Origin: an uncultured Gammaproteobacteria bacterium
GTDB taxonomy: Bacteria; Pseudomonadota; Gammaproteobacteria; Chromatiales; Chromatiaceae
Assembly (NCBI GenBank): GCA_937926265.1
Contig: CALAZS010000058.1
Location: forward strand, 1 to 7,660
Direction: 5' to 3'
DNA length: 7,660 nucleotides
Below the pieces are notes generated by a model. The model saw only the letters and a list, made by a program, of their open reading frames with translations. It did no database searches and was not told the origin of the DNA. Made by a program: the position numbers and the translations under genes. Of this stretch, positions 1 through 6,319 are shown piece by piece (within the stretch, counting starts at the first letter, position 1; every line of letters starts with the position of its first letter).

Positions 1-876
1 TTTCTGGAACACATTCGCACGGTTAAGCGTTTATCTCCACATACCCTTGATAATTACCGGCGTGATTTGACCCAGTTTCAGCTTTGGCTGGAAGAGCAGA
101 ATGTCTCTGCCTGGAACAAGGTACGTCAGCAGCATGTACGTCAGTATGTTGCGTTTCGGCATCGCAAGCAGACTTCGGCGAAAAGCCTGCAGCGGCACCT
201 GTCTTCAATTCGCAGTTTTTACCAGTACCTTCTAAGTGAATCACTGGCTGAAATCAACCCGGCACAGGGTGTCAGGGCGCCAAAAGTTTCACGTAAATTA
301 CCCTCTACCATGAACGTGGACGAAGTCAGTCAACTGCTGATTCCCAACAGTGATGACATTCTTGATATCCGCGACCATGCCGTCATGGAGCTTTTTTATT
401 CTTCAGGTCTACGTTTATCGGAACTGGTATCTTTAAATCTGCAGGACTTTCTGGGTGAACCTGATGTTCTGGAAGTTGTCGGTAAAGGTAATAAGACCCG
501 CATAGTGCCGGTTGGCAGCATGGCGCTGGAAGCCGTTAAAAAATGGTTATCGCGACGTGCTGAAATTGCTGCTGAAAATGAAATTGCGCTGTTTGTCAGC
601 AAGCGCGGTAAGCGAATTTCACGCCGCACAATTGAACAACGCCTTTCACAACAAGCGCTAAAACACTCCAGTAGCCAGCATTTACATCCGCATATGCTGC
701 GCCATTCATTTGCCAGCCACCTGCTTGAGTCATCCGGTGATTTACGGGCTGTGCAGGAACTGCTTGGTCATGCCAATATCAGCACAACCCAGATATATAC
801 CCATCTGGATTTTCAACACCTGGCCCAGGTCTACGACCAGGCTCACCCCCGGGCAAAACGCAAGAAAAAACCATAG
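1..876 (+). CDS. xerC: Tyrosine recombinase XerC (5' end cut by window edge)
   Basis: XerC acts with XerD in the cytoplasm to resolve chromosome dimers at dif during division. The reading frame is open from base 1 and begins FLEHIRTVKRLSPHTLDNY, which aligns with E. coli XerC from about residue 11, so about ten residues lie outside the window. A TTG at 67 is therefore internal and not the start. In the 291 visible residues, the SAM-like core-binding N-domain covers about 1-85 and the catalytic domain the rest. All expected active-site residues are present: Arg138 (in GLRLSEL), Lys162 (VVGKGNK), His231 and Arg234 (HPHMLRHSF), His257 (LLGHANIS) and the nucleophile Tyr266 (TQIYTHLDF). The ending HLAQVYDQAHPRAKR is typical of XerC rather than XerD or a phage integrase. 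The stop is TAG at 874. Chromosomal xerC next to hslV also argues against an integrase on a mobile element. Confidence 0.96.
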   Translation, partial: FLEHIRTVKRLSPHTLDNYRRDLTQFQLWLEEQNVSAWNKVRQQHVRQYVAFRHRKQTSAKSLQRHLSSIRSFYQYLLSESLAEINPAQGVRAPKVSRKLPSTMNVDEVSQLLIPNSDDILDIRDHAVMELFYSSGLRLSELVSLNLQDFLGEPDVLEVVGKGNKTRIVPVGSMALEAVKKWLSRRAEIAAENEIALFVSKRGKRISRRTIEQRLSQQALKHSSSQHLHPHMLRHSFASHLLESSGDLRAVQELLGHANISTTQIYTHLDFQHLAQVYDQAHPRAKRKKKP

Positions 877-982
877 CCGGTAGATACAGGACGGCTTGGC
901 AGCTATTCCGGTATAAATGCCAACGTTTTTTTGGCAATTTTCAGGTAAAATCGCGCTTCATGATTAAATTTTTGGAATCCTA
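877..982 (+). promoter_or_regulatory. xerC-hslV intergenic region, candidate promoter/regulatory DNA for the hslV operon
   Basis: This is the only sizeable gap before the tightly packed hslV-ubiB run, so the operon promoter most likely lies here or inside xerC. AT-rich -10-like hexamers are visible: TATAAA at 912-917 and TAAAAT at 946-951. Neither has a good -35 at normal spacing. TTGGCA at 896-901 and 931-936 would give spacers of only 10 and 9 bases. I see no sigma-32 pair (CTTGAA with CCCCAT) and no good sigma-54 GG-N10-GC site, although hslVU is heat-inducible in E. coli. A GGA at 974-976, six bases before the ATG at 983, is the likely hslV ribosome-binding site. The exact promoter is not resolved. 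Confidence 0.35.
918..936. repeat. Inverted repeat TGCCAA-N7-TTGGCA upstream of hslV
   Basis: This is a perfect 6-bp inverted repeat: TGCCAA at 918-923 and TTGGCA at 931-936, separated by cgttttt. It can be lengthened by AAA at 915-917 pairing with TTT at 938-940 if A937 is bulged. A further TTGGCA at 896-901 makes a second, wider inverted repeat with 918-923. It could be an operator, or a weak terminator for xerC. A run of U after the stem is poor because the T's are used in the extended stem. The role is unknown. Confidence 0.45.
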
Positions 983-1528
983 ATGGAAAAAATTCGCAGT
1001 ACTACGATTCTATCTGTGCGTCGTAACGGCAAGGTTGTCGTTGGTGGCGATGGTCAGGTTTCCATGGGCAATACCGTTATGAAAGGTAATGCCCGAAAAG
1101 TGCGCCGTCTTTACCGCGATGGCGTACTTGCAGGTTTTGCCGGTGCCACTGCTGATGCCTTTACCCTGTTTGAACGTTTTGAAAGTAAACTTGAAAAGCA
1201 TTCCGGGCACTTGACCCGTTCTGCGGTAGAACTTGCAAAGGACTGGCGCACGGACCGCATGCTGCGTCGACTCGAAGCACTGCTGGTGGTTGCAGACCAT
1301 AGCGCGTCATTGATTATCTCTGGTACCGGCGATGTGATTGAGCCTGAAAACGGCCTGATGGCCATCGGTTCAGGTGGTCCTTATGCCCAGGCAGCTGCGA
1401 CTGCACTTCTTGAAAACACCGACCTTTCTGCACGTGATATCGTGGAGAAAGGCCTGAAAATTGCCGGTGATATCTGCGTTTATACAAACCAGAACCGTGT
1501 AATTGAAGAACTTGACTCCGACAATTAA
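983..1528 (+). CDS. hslV: ATP-dependent protease peptidase subunit HslV
   Basis: HslV is the threonine-protease core (a dodecamer of two hexameric rings) of the HslUV protease. It degrades cytoplasmic proteins unfolded by HslU. The 181-residue product is very close to E. coli HslV (176 residues). Shared landmarks include the TTILSVRRNGK start of the mature chain, GGDGQ, GNTVMKGNARKVRRLY, AGFAGATADAFTLFE, ELAKDWRTDR, the GSGGPYAQAAA stretch (residues 129-139) and AGDICVYTN. The nucleophile should be Thr7, with a six-residue leader (MEKIRS) to be removed. In E. coli only Met precedes the Thr; several other proteobacteria have short leaders like this one. The start ATG at 983 has GGA at 974-976. 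The gene lies 106 bases after xerC and 9 bases before hslU, its obligate partner. Confidence 0.98.
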   Translation: MEKIRSTTILSVRRNGKVVVGGDGQVSMGNTVMKGNARKVRRLYRDGVLAGFAGATADAFTLFERFESKLEKHSGHLTRSAVELAKDWRTDRMLRRLEALLVVADHSASLIISGTGDVIEPENGLMAIGSGGPYAQAAATALLENTDLSARDIVEKGLKIAGDICVYTNQNRVIEELDSDN

Positions 1529-1537
1529 GCCGTAACC

Positions 1538-2875
1538 ATGACAGACATTACCCCCCAAAAAATTGTCCAGGAACTGGATAAACACATTATTGGCCAGAAC
1601 GATGCCAAGCGCGCCGTTGCCATTGCCTTGCGTAACCGCTGGCGCCGTATGCAGGTTTCACCCGAATTACGCAACGAAATCACCCCGAAAAACATTCTTA
1701 TGATTGGCCCTACCGGTGTTGGCAAAACTGAAATTGCTCGCCGCCTGGCCAAGCTTGCAAATGCCCCCTTTATCAAGGTTGAAGCCACCAAGTTTACCGA
1801 GGTGGGTTATGTTGGCCGCGAGGTTGATTCAATTATCCGCGACCTGGTTGACTCGGCGGTAAAAATGACGCGCGAAACTGAAATGGACAAGGTTCGTGAT
1901 GCGGCACGCGAGGCGGCACTTGAGCGGGTGCTCGATGTACTGCTTCCACGTCCCACTGTCTCCAGTTGGGAGGAAGAAAGCCAGACCACTGCCGGCAGTT
2001 CCGGAACCCGCGATAAATTCCGTATCCGCATTATCAATGGCGAAATGGATGACAAGGAAATTGAAATCAATGTCGCCTCGCCTCAGGTTGGTGTGGAAAT
2101 CATGGCGCCTCCCGGCATGGAGGAAATGACCAACCAGCTGCAGGGCCTTTTCCAGAATATTGGTGGCGGCAAAACCTCGAAGAAAAAAATGCGCATCAAG
2201 GATGCCCTGTCATTACTCGAAGATGAGGAAGCGGCAAAACGCGTCAACGAAGACGAGTTGAAACATAATGCTGTTTCTAACGTTGAGCAAAATGGCATTG
2301 TCTTTATTGATGAACTCGATAAGGTTGCCAGCCGCAGTGAAAGTCATGGCGCTGATGTTTCCCGGGAAGGTGTTCAAAGAGACCTGCTGCCGCTGGTTGA
2401 AGGCTCCACCATCACTACAAAGTATGGTGCCGTTAAAACCGACCACATCCTGTTTATTGCTTCCGGAGCATTCCATTTGTCCAAGCCTTCGGACCTGATT
2501 CCTGAACTGCAGGGGCGTTTACCGATTCGGGTTGAATTATCCGCATTAAGCAGTGATGACTTTACCCGAATTCTTACTGAACCCGATGCCTCGCTTACCG
2601 AGCAATACCAGGCGCTGATGCAAACTGAAGGTGTTGAGCTGAAATTCTCTGAAGACGGTATACGCAAGATTGCTGATGTGTCCTGGCAGGTGAATGAACG
2701 CACTGAAAACATTGGCGCACGCCGTTTGCACACGGTAATGGAAAGACTGCTGGAAAACATTTCTTACGAAGCCAGCACCCAGTCCGGGGAAACCGTGACC
2801 GTGGATGAAAGCTACGTTAATGACCAGCTGGCAGACCTTGCCACAAATGAAGACCTGACCCGTTACATACTTTAA
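1538..2875 (+). CDS. hslU: ATP-dependent protease ATPase subunit HslU
   Basis: HslU is the AAA+ unfoldase ring that recognises substrates, unfolds them with ATP and threads them into HslV. The product is 445 residues, against 443 in E. coli, and is intact. Visible motifs are Walker A GPTGVGKT (57-64), the pore loop GYVG (90-93), a substrate-handling I domain (about 110-245) with a variable low-complexity stretch near 140-160, Walker B IVFIDE (254-259), the arginine-finger region GRLPIRVE (326-333) and the sensor-2 region NIGARR (391-396). The C-terminal tail EDLTRYIL matches the conserved tail that inserts between HslV subunits and activates the peptidase. The gene starts 9 bases after hslV in the same frame, separated by one TAA. 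No clear Shine-Dalgarno precedes the ATG, so translation may be coupled to hslV. Confidence 0.98.
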   Translation: MTDITPQKIVQELDKHIIGQNDAKRAVAIALRNRWRRMQVSPELRNEITPKNILMIGPTGVGKTEIARRLAKLANAPFIKVEATKFTEVGYVGREVDSIIRDLVDSAVKMTRETEMDKVRDAAREAALERVLDVLLPRPTVSSWEEESQTTAGSSGTRDKFRIRIINGEMDDKEIEINVASPQVGVEIMAPPGMEEMTNQLQGLFQNIGGGKTSKKKMRIKDALSLLEDEEAAKRVNEDELKHNAVSNVEQNGIVFIDELDKVASRSESHGADVSREGVQRDLLPLVEGSTITTKYGAVKTDHILFIASGAFHLSKPSDLIPELQGRLPIRVELSALSSDDFTRILTEPDASLTEQYQALMQTEGVELKFSEDGIRKIADVSWQVNERTENIGARRLHTVMERLLENISYEASTQSGETVTVDESYVNDQLADLATNEDLTRYIL

Positions 2876-2879
2876 GGAG
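2874..2879 (+). promoter_or_regulatory. Strong ribosome-binding site of the DUF971 gene
   Basis: AAGGAG overlaps the hslU stop codon (TAA at 2873-2875) and sits 7 bases before the ATG at 2887. It fixes that start and suggests strong translation immediately after hslU. Confidence 0.8.
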
Positions 2880-2886
2880 TAATAGC

Positions 2887-3252
2887 ATGTCCCATCCTAT
2901 CCCGACAGAACTTAACCTGCATCGCGGTTCCAAGGTACTTGAAGTAAGCTTTGACGACGGCTCAAACTTCAAGCTGCCATGCGAGTACCTGCGTGTTAAT
3001 TCCCCATCTGCTGAAGTTCAGGGTCACACTGCCGACCAGTCTGTTCTGCAGGTTGGTAAAGAAGATGTGAATATTGACCGTATTGAACCGGTCGGAAATT
3101 ATGCTGTTTGCCTGCACTTTGATGATGAACACAATTCAGGCATCTATTCTTGGGAAACGCTTTACCGCCTGGGTTCCAACTATGATGAAATCTGGGCTGA
3201 TTACTTAAATCGGCTTGAAGCGGCAGGACATAAACGCAAGCAGGCCAGTTGA
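2887..3252 (+). CDS. DUF971 family protein (gamma-butyrobetaine hydroxylase-like N-terminal domain)
   Basis: This small protein of 121 residues consists almost entirely of the DUF971 / GBBH-like N-terminal domain (PF06155 by recollection, not searched). Family hallmarks are LPCEYLRVNSPSAEVQGH (30-47), VNIDRIEPVGNYAV (61-74) and FDDEHNSGIYSWETL (78-92), followed by a basic tail (HKRKQAS). The domain also occurs at the N-terminus of gamma-butyrobetaine dioxygenase and in some Mrp/HCF101-type iron-sulfur proteins. Here it stands alone, with no oxygenase domain, so no enzyme activity should be assumed. Two cysteines (32 and 75) are present. The gene is 11 bases after hslU and ends 2 bases before ubiE. 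From memory, a DUF971 gene follows hslU in Pseudomonas as well. Its bacterial role is unsettled. Confidence 0.92.
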   Translation: MSHPIPTELNLHRGSKVLEVSFDDGSNFKLPCEYLRVNSPSAEVQGHTADQSVLQVGKEDVNIDRIEPVGNYAVCLHFDDEHNSGIYSWETLYRLGSNYDEIWADYLNRLEAAGHKRKQAS

Positions 3253-3254
3253 TA

Positions 3255-4004
3255 ATGACTGATTCAAAAACGACCCATTTTGGTTATGAAACCGTCGACG
3301 TAGAAGACAAGGCCAAACGTGTCCGTGGAGTTTTTGATTCGGTTGCCTCCAACTATGACCTGATGAACGACCTGATGTCGATGGGTATCCATCGTATCTG
3401 GAAGAAGTTTGCGGTAGAACTGGCCGGGATTCGCAATGGCCATAAAATTCTGGACCTGGCTTCCGGTACCGGTGACCTGGCAGCCAGGTTCTCGACCCTC
3501 GCAGGCCCAAATGGCCAGGTCATCATGTCAGATATTAATGCTGCCATGTTAAATGAAGGCCGCAACCGCATGCTTGATGATGGCCATGTTGGCAACGTGC
3601 AGTATGCGCAGATAAATGCCCAGTCATTACCCTTTCCTGATAACACCTTTGACTGCATCACCATCGGCTTTGGCCTGCGAAATGTAACCGACAAGCAAAT
3701 GGCACTCAATGCCATGTTCAAAGCGCTTAAGCCCGGTGGGCGCATCATGGTGCTGGAGTTTTCACATCCGACCAGCAAGCCTTTACAAAAAGTCTACGAC
3801 CTCTATTCTTTTAAGTTATTGCCGTTTATCGGCAAAGTGGTTGCCAAGGATGAAGACAGTTATAAATATTTGGCCGAATCCATTCGCATGCACCCTGACC
3901 AGGAAACGTTGAAAGACATGCTTGATGAAGCCGGTTTTGAAGATTGTGATTATCATAACCTTTCCGGTGGCATTGTTGCCGTACACCGCGGTTTCAAGTA
4001 CTGA
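3255..4004 (+). CDS. ubiE: Ubiquinone/menaquinone biosynthesis C-methyltransferase UbiE
   Basis: UbiE is the SAM-dependent C-methyltransferase that methylates the benzoquinol ring in ubiquinone synthesis and demethylmenaquinol in organisms that make menaquinone. The product is 249 residues, against 251 in E. coli. The family signature NYDLMNDLMSMGIHRIWKK (33-51) is followed by the SAM-binding motif LDLASGTGD (66-74; many family members have AGGTGD), acidic Asp93 after the second strand, NAQSLPFPDNTFD (121-133), GFGLRNVTD (138-146), KPGGRIMVLEFS (159-170) and the C-terminal SGGIVAVHRGFKY. I chose the ATG at 3255. A TTG at 3249 in the same frame would overlap the preceding stop and adds only two residues. 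The ribosome-binding site is weak (AGG near 3242), consistent with coupling to the gene 2 bases upstream. A cyclopropane synthase or a generic methyltransferase is excluded by the signatures. Confidence 0.97.
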   Translation: MTDSKTTHFGYETVDVEDKAKRVRGVFDSVASNYDLMNDLMSMGIHRIWKKFAVELAGIRNGHKILDLASGTGDLAARFSTLAGPNGQVIMSDINAAMLNEGRNRMLDDGHVGNVQYAQINAQSLPFPDNTFDCITIGFGLRNVTDKQMALNAMFKALKPGGRIMVLEFSHPTSKPLQKVYDLYSFKLLPFIGKVVAKDEDSYKYLAESIRMHPDQETLKDMLDEAGFEDCDYHNLSGGIVAVHRGFKY

Positions 4005-4020
4005 GGCTGAAAGACAAGTT

Positions 4021-4638
4021 ATGACGATTCGTGATGCCGGGTTACTTGCCCTGGAAACAGCGCTTAACCAGTACCTGTCATTAGACCCGGAAATCAGTTC
4101 CCTTTTTTCTGCTTTGCACGGCAAGGTTATAGCCTTTGATTTAAGGGGTACAGGCATCAAGTTATATTTTATTCCCGCTCAAAACAGCACCATTCAGGTT
4201 ATGGGTGATTATGAGGGCGAGCCTGACTGCATGATAAGCGGTTCACCATTTAGTTTGCTGCAATCTCATTTGCAGAATAATTCTGATGCGGTATTTTCCG
4301 GAGATATCGAAATAACAGGTTCTTCCAGGCTGGCCCAGGAGTTCACAGGTATCCTGAAACGTATTGACATTGACTGGGAAGAACACCTGTCCGGTATTAC
4401 CGGTGACATCATTGCCCATCAGGTTGGTGAGTTTTTCAAAACTACGGCGTCTTGGATTAAACGCAATCAACAGTCATCCGAGCTCAACCTGAAAGAATAC
4501 CTTCAGGAAGAAATTCGCCTGACGCCCGGTTCACTTGAGATGGAAAACTTTTTCAATGATGTTGACCAACTGCGTGATGATGTGGAAAGACTGGCTGCAC
4601 GCGTTAAGCGGCTTAAGTCAAAACAGGAGGCGTCGTGA
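4021..4638 (+). CDS. ubiJ: Ubiquinone biosynthesis accessory factor UbiJ (SCP2 domain)
   Basis: UbiJ is a non-enzymatic lipid-binding factor that supports the cytoplasmic Ubi complex making coenzyme Q. The product is 205 residues, against 201 for E. coli UbiJ (YigP). An SCP2-like sterol-carrier domain spans about 15-115, with GKVIAFDLRGTGIKLYF (34-50), the GDYEGEPDC segment (62-70) and FSGDIEITGSSRLAQEF (92-108). LSGITGDIIAHQVG (123-136) follows. The C-terminus (about 174-202) is charged and heptad-like (VDQLRDDVERLAARVKRLK), fitting the coiled coil expected in this family. The ATG at 4021 gives the family length. The frame is open upstream into ubiE, but that extension would encode an unrelated hydrophobic segment. 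The spacing is 16 bases after ubiE, with a modest GAGG at 4003-4006. Position between ubiE and ubiB matches E. coli and strengthens the call. Confidence 0.94.
   Translation: MTIRDAGLLALETALNQYLSLDPEISSLFSALHGKVIAFDLRGTGIKLYFIPAQNSTIQVMGDYEGEPDCMISGSPFSLLQSHLQNNSDAVFSGDIEITGSSRLAQEFTGILKRIDIDWEEHLSGITGDIIAHQVGEFFKTTASWIKRNQQSSELNLKEYLQEEIRLTPGSLEMENFFNDVDQLRDDVERLAARVKRLKSKQEAS
4625..4630 (+). promoter_or_regulatory. Shine-Dalgarno fixing the GTG start of ubiB
   Basis: A consensus AGGAGG lies inside the last codons of ubiJ, four bases before the GTG at 4635. An in-frame TAA at 4614-4616 rules out a longer ubiB, and the next in-frame Met is residue 76, so the GTG is the supported start despite the short spacing. 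Confidence 0.85.
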
Positions 4639-6284
4639 TTCGCTTCCGTGATGCGTTTCGTATCATTCATATAAGCTGGGTTTTACTGCGTCACGGCCTT
4701 GATGAAGTTGTTCTGGCCGCCCACCTTTTCAGGGCAATCCGTTTTATCCGTTTTTTTTCGCCTTTCTACTGGTTTTCTATCGGCAACAGACCTTCTTACG
4801 GTGAAAGAATTCGCCGCAGCCTTGAAGATCTCGGCCCTATTTTCGTCAAGTTTGGCCAAATGGTTTCTACCCGGCGGGACCTCCTGCCGGATGACATAGC
4901 CGATGAACTGGTAAAGCTTCAGGATAAGGTGCCACCGTTCTCTGGCGATATTGCCGTCAACCAGATCGAAAAAGCCCTGAAAGCGCCGTTGCATGAAGTC
5001 TTTAAAAACTTTGACCGCACACCGCTGGCTTCTGCCTCAATTGCACAGGTCCATGCTGCAACCCTGCACGATGGTACGGATGTTGTTGTCAAAGTACTGC
5101 GACCCAAAATCGAAAAAATCATTCAACGTGATGTCAGCCTGCTGAATACAATTGCCAGGCTCGCGCAGCGCTATTCAAAGGAAGCACGACGCCTGAGGCC
5201 GGTTGAAGTTGCCGATGAATTTCGCAAGACAATTTTTGATGAACTGGACCTGATGCGCGAAGCGGCCAATGCATCGCAGTTAAAGCGTAACTTTGAAAAT
5301 TCCAATCTTCTGTATGTTCCCGATGTCTACTGGGATTACTGCCGTCAGGATGTCATGGTGCTGGAACGTATCTATGGCACCAATGTTGGCAAGGTAGATG
5401 AACTTATTCGCCAGAACATCAGCATGAAAATGCTCGGTGAGCGCGGTGTTGAAATTTTCTTTACCCAGGTTTTTCGTGATAATTTTTTCCATGCTGACAT
5501 GCATCCGGGTAATATTTTTGTCAGTCCTGAAGGCCAATATATTGCGATTGATTTCGGCATCATGGGCACGCTGACGACTGAAGACCAGCGTTATCTTGCA
5601 GAAAACCTTTTAGCTTTTTTTAACCGTGATTATCGACGGGTAGCCGAACTGCATGTGGAATCTGAATGGGTACCTAAAACGACGCGTATCGATGAATTTG
5701 AAGCCGCAATTCGTACTGTTTCTGAACCCATTTTTGAAAAACCCCTGGCTGAAATTTCGTTTGGCCATTTTCTGCTGCGCCTGTTTCAGGTGGCGCGACG
5801 TTTTGATATGGAAGTACAGCCACAACTGGTGCTGCTGCAGAAAACCCTGCTGAATATTGAAGGCCTTGGCAGACAGCTATACCCTGAGCTTGACCTATGG
5901 ACAACAGCCAAGCCTTACATGGAAGAGTGGATTAAAAAACAGGTTGGGCCCAGGGCGTTTGCACGCCGGGTAAAGGAAAACCTGCCAATACTGTCCGAGC
6001 AACTGCCTGAAATACCACTGTTGGCTTATCGCGTTTTAAAAGATGCCAGTGAAGGCCGGTTAAAAGTGAACTACCATTCTGACCAGTTGCAGGAAATTCA
6101 TAAGGTTTTAAAGAAACAGCACCAGCAGACTCTAAGTGTAATTACCGGTAGCAGCCTGTTAATTACCGGCGGTGTAATCTATGGACTGGGCGCAGGTTCA
6201 ACCGCTTTGTTTCTTGCTTCGGGAAGCGGTGGTCTCGGGCTTCTGCTGGTTTTAACCGGATTATTCAAGTCCCGTTTTAAATAA
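4635..6284 (+). CDS. ubiB: Ubiquinone biosynthesis regulatory ATPase/kinase-like protein UbiB
   Basis: UbiB is a membrane-bound member of the UbiB/ADCK (COQ8) atypical kinase family. It is needed for aerobic coenzyme Q synthesis and is thought to act through ATPase activity on lipids or the Ubi complex rather than as a protein kinase. The product is 549 residues, close to the E. coli length. Motifs are the family-specific KFGQ (72-75, the KxGQ motif) before STRRDLLP, the alanine-rich loop LASASIAQVH (131-140) replacing a glycine loop, the nucleotide-binding Lys153 (VVVKVLRP), ExD Glu203/Asp205 (FDELDLMRE), the catalytic-loop HADMHPGN (286-293) and DFG (306-308). AELHVESEWVP and VQPQLVLLQKTLL are also well conserved. 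Two hydrophobic segments (about 502-518 and 523-543) form the C-terminal membrane hairpin, ending in basic KSRFK. The GTG start overlaps the ubiJ stop by four bases (GTGA). Confidence 0.97.
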   Translation: MIRFRDAFRIIHISWVLLRHGLDEVVLAAHLFRAIRFIRFFSPFYWFSIGNRPSYGERIRRSLEDLGPIFVKFGQMVSTRRDLLPDDIADELVKLQDKVPPFSGDIAVNQIEKALKAPLHEVFKNFDRTPLASASIAQVHAATLHDGTDVVVKVLRPKIEKIIQRDVSLLNTIARLAQRYSKEARRLRPVEVADEFRKTIFDELDLMREAANASQLKRNFENSNLLYVPDVYWDYCRQDVMVLERIYGTNVGKVDELIRQNISMKMLGERGVEIFFTQVFRDNFFHADMHPGNIFVSPEGQYIAIDFGIMGTLTTEDQRYLAENLLAFFNRDYRRVAELHVESEWVPKTTRIDEFEAAIRTVSEPIFEKPLAEISFGHFLLRLFQVARRFDMEVQPQLVLLQKTLLNIEGLGRQLYPELDLWTTAKPYMEEWIKKQVGPRAFARRVKENLPILSEQLPEIPLLAYRVLKDASEGRLKVNYHSDQLQEIHKVLKKQHQQTLSVITGSSLLITGGVIYGLGAGSTALFLASGSGGLGLLLVLTGLFKSRFK

Positions 6285-6304
6285 CAACCCCGTCCCTGGG
6301 GTTG
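6285..6304. terminator. GC-rich hairpin between convergent ubiB and the minus-strand gene
   Basis: CAACCCC (6285-6291) and GGGGTTG (6298-6304) form a perfect 7-bp stem with a 6-base loop, directly after the ubiB stop. On the minus strand the stem is followed by TTATTT, a fair U-rich tail, so it best serves the leftward gene ending at 6320. On the plus strand the following bases are G-rich, so for ubiB it is at most a weak or factor-assisted terminator. Confidence 0.6.
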
Positions 6305-6319
6305 GGGGTTCGGCCTTGA

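Noticed and set aside
67..876. TTG at 67 as the xerC start
   Set aside because: The frame is open to base 1 and the preceding 22 residues match the conserved XerC N-terminus, so the gene is truncated by the window rather than starting here.
724..982. A sigma-32 heat-shock promoter for hslV
   Set aside because: A CTTGAG occurs at 724 and CTTGGC at 895, but no CCCCAT-like -10 lies at the right spacing from either.
3249..3254. TTG at 3249 as the ubiE start
   Set aside because: It overlaps the DUF971 stop and adds only two residues; the ATG at 3255 fits the family.
3353..3778. A 141-codon minus-strand frame opposite ubiE, and similar frames opposite hslV, hslU and ubiB
   Set aside because: They are antisense to strongly conserved genes, have no recognisable domains and no supporting ribosome-binding context.
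3922..4020. An N-terminal extension of UbiJ with a hydrophobic, signal-like segment inside ubiE
   Set aside because: It overlaps the conserved end of ubiE in another frame, begins with TTG, and would make UbiJ 33 residues longer than the family. The ATG at 4021 gives the expected length.
4300..4640. A possible esrE-like small RNA in the 3' part of ubiJ, as reported in E. coli
   Set aside because: I could not identify a promoter, conserved structure or terminator here; the coding sequence explains this stretch.
6140..6175. Short direct repeat of AATTACCGG near the end of ubiB
   Set aside because: It encodes the ITGS/ITGG repeats at the first membrane segment; two short copies are explained by the protein sequence.
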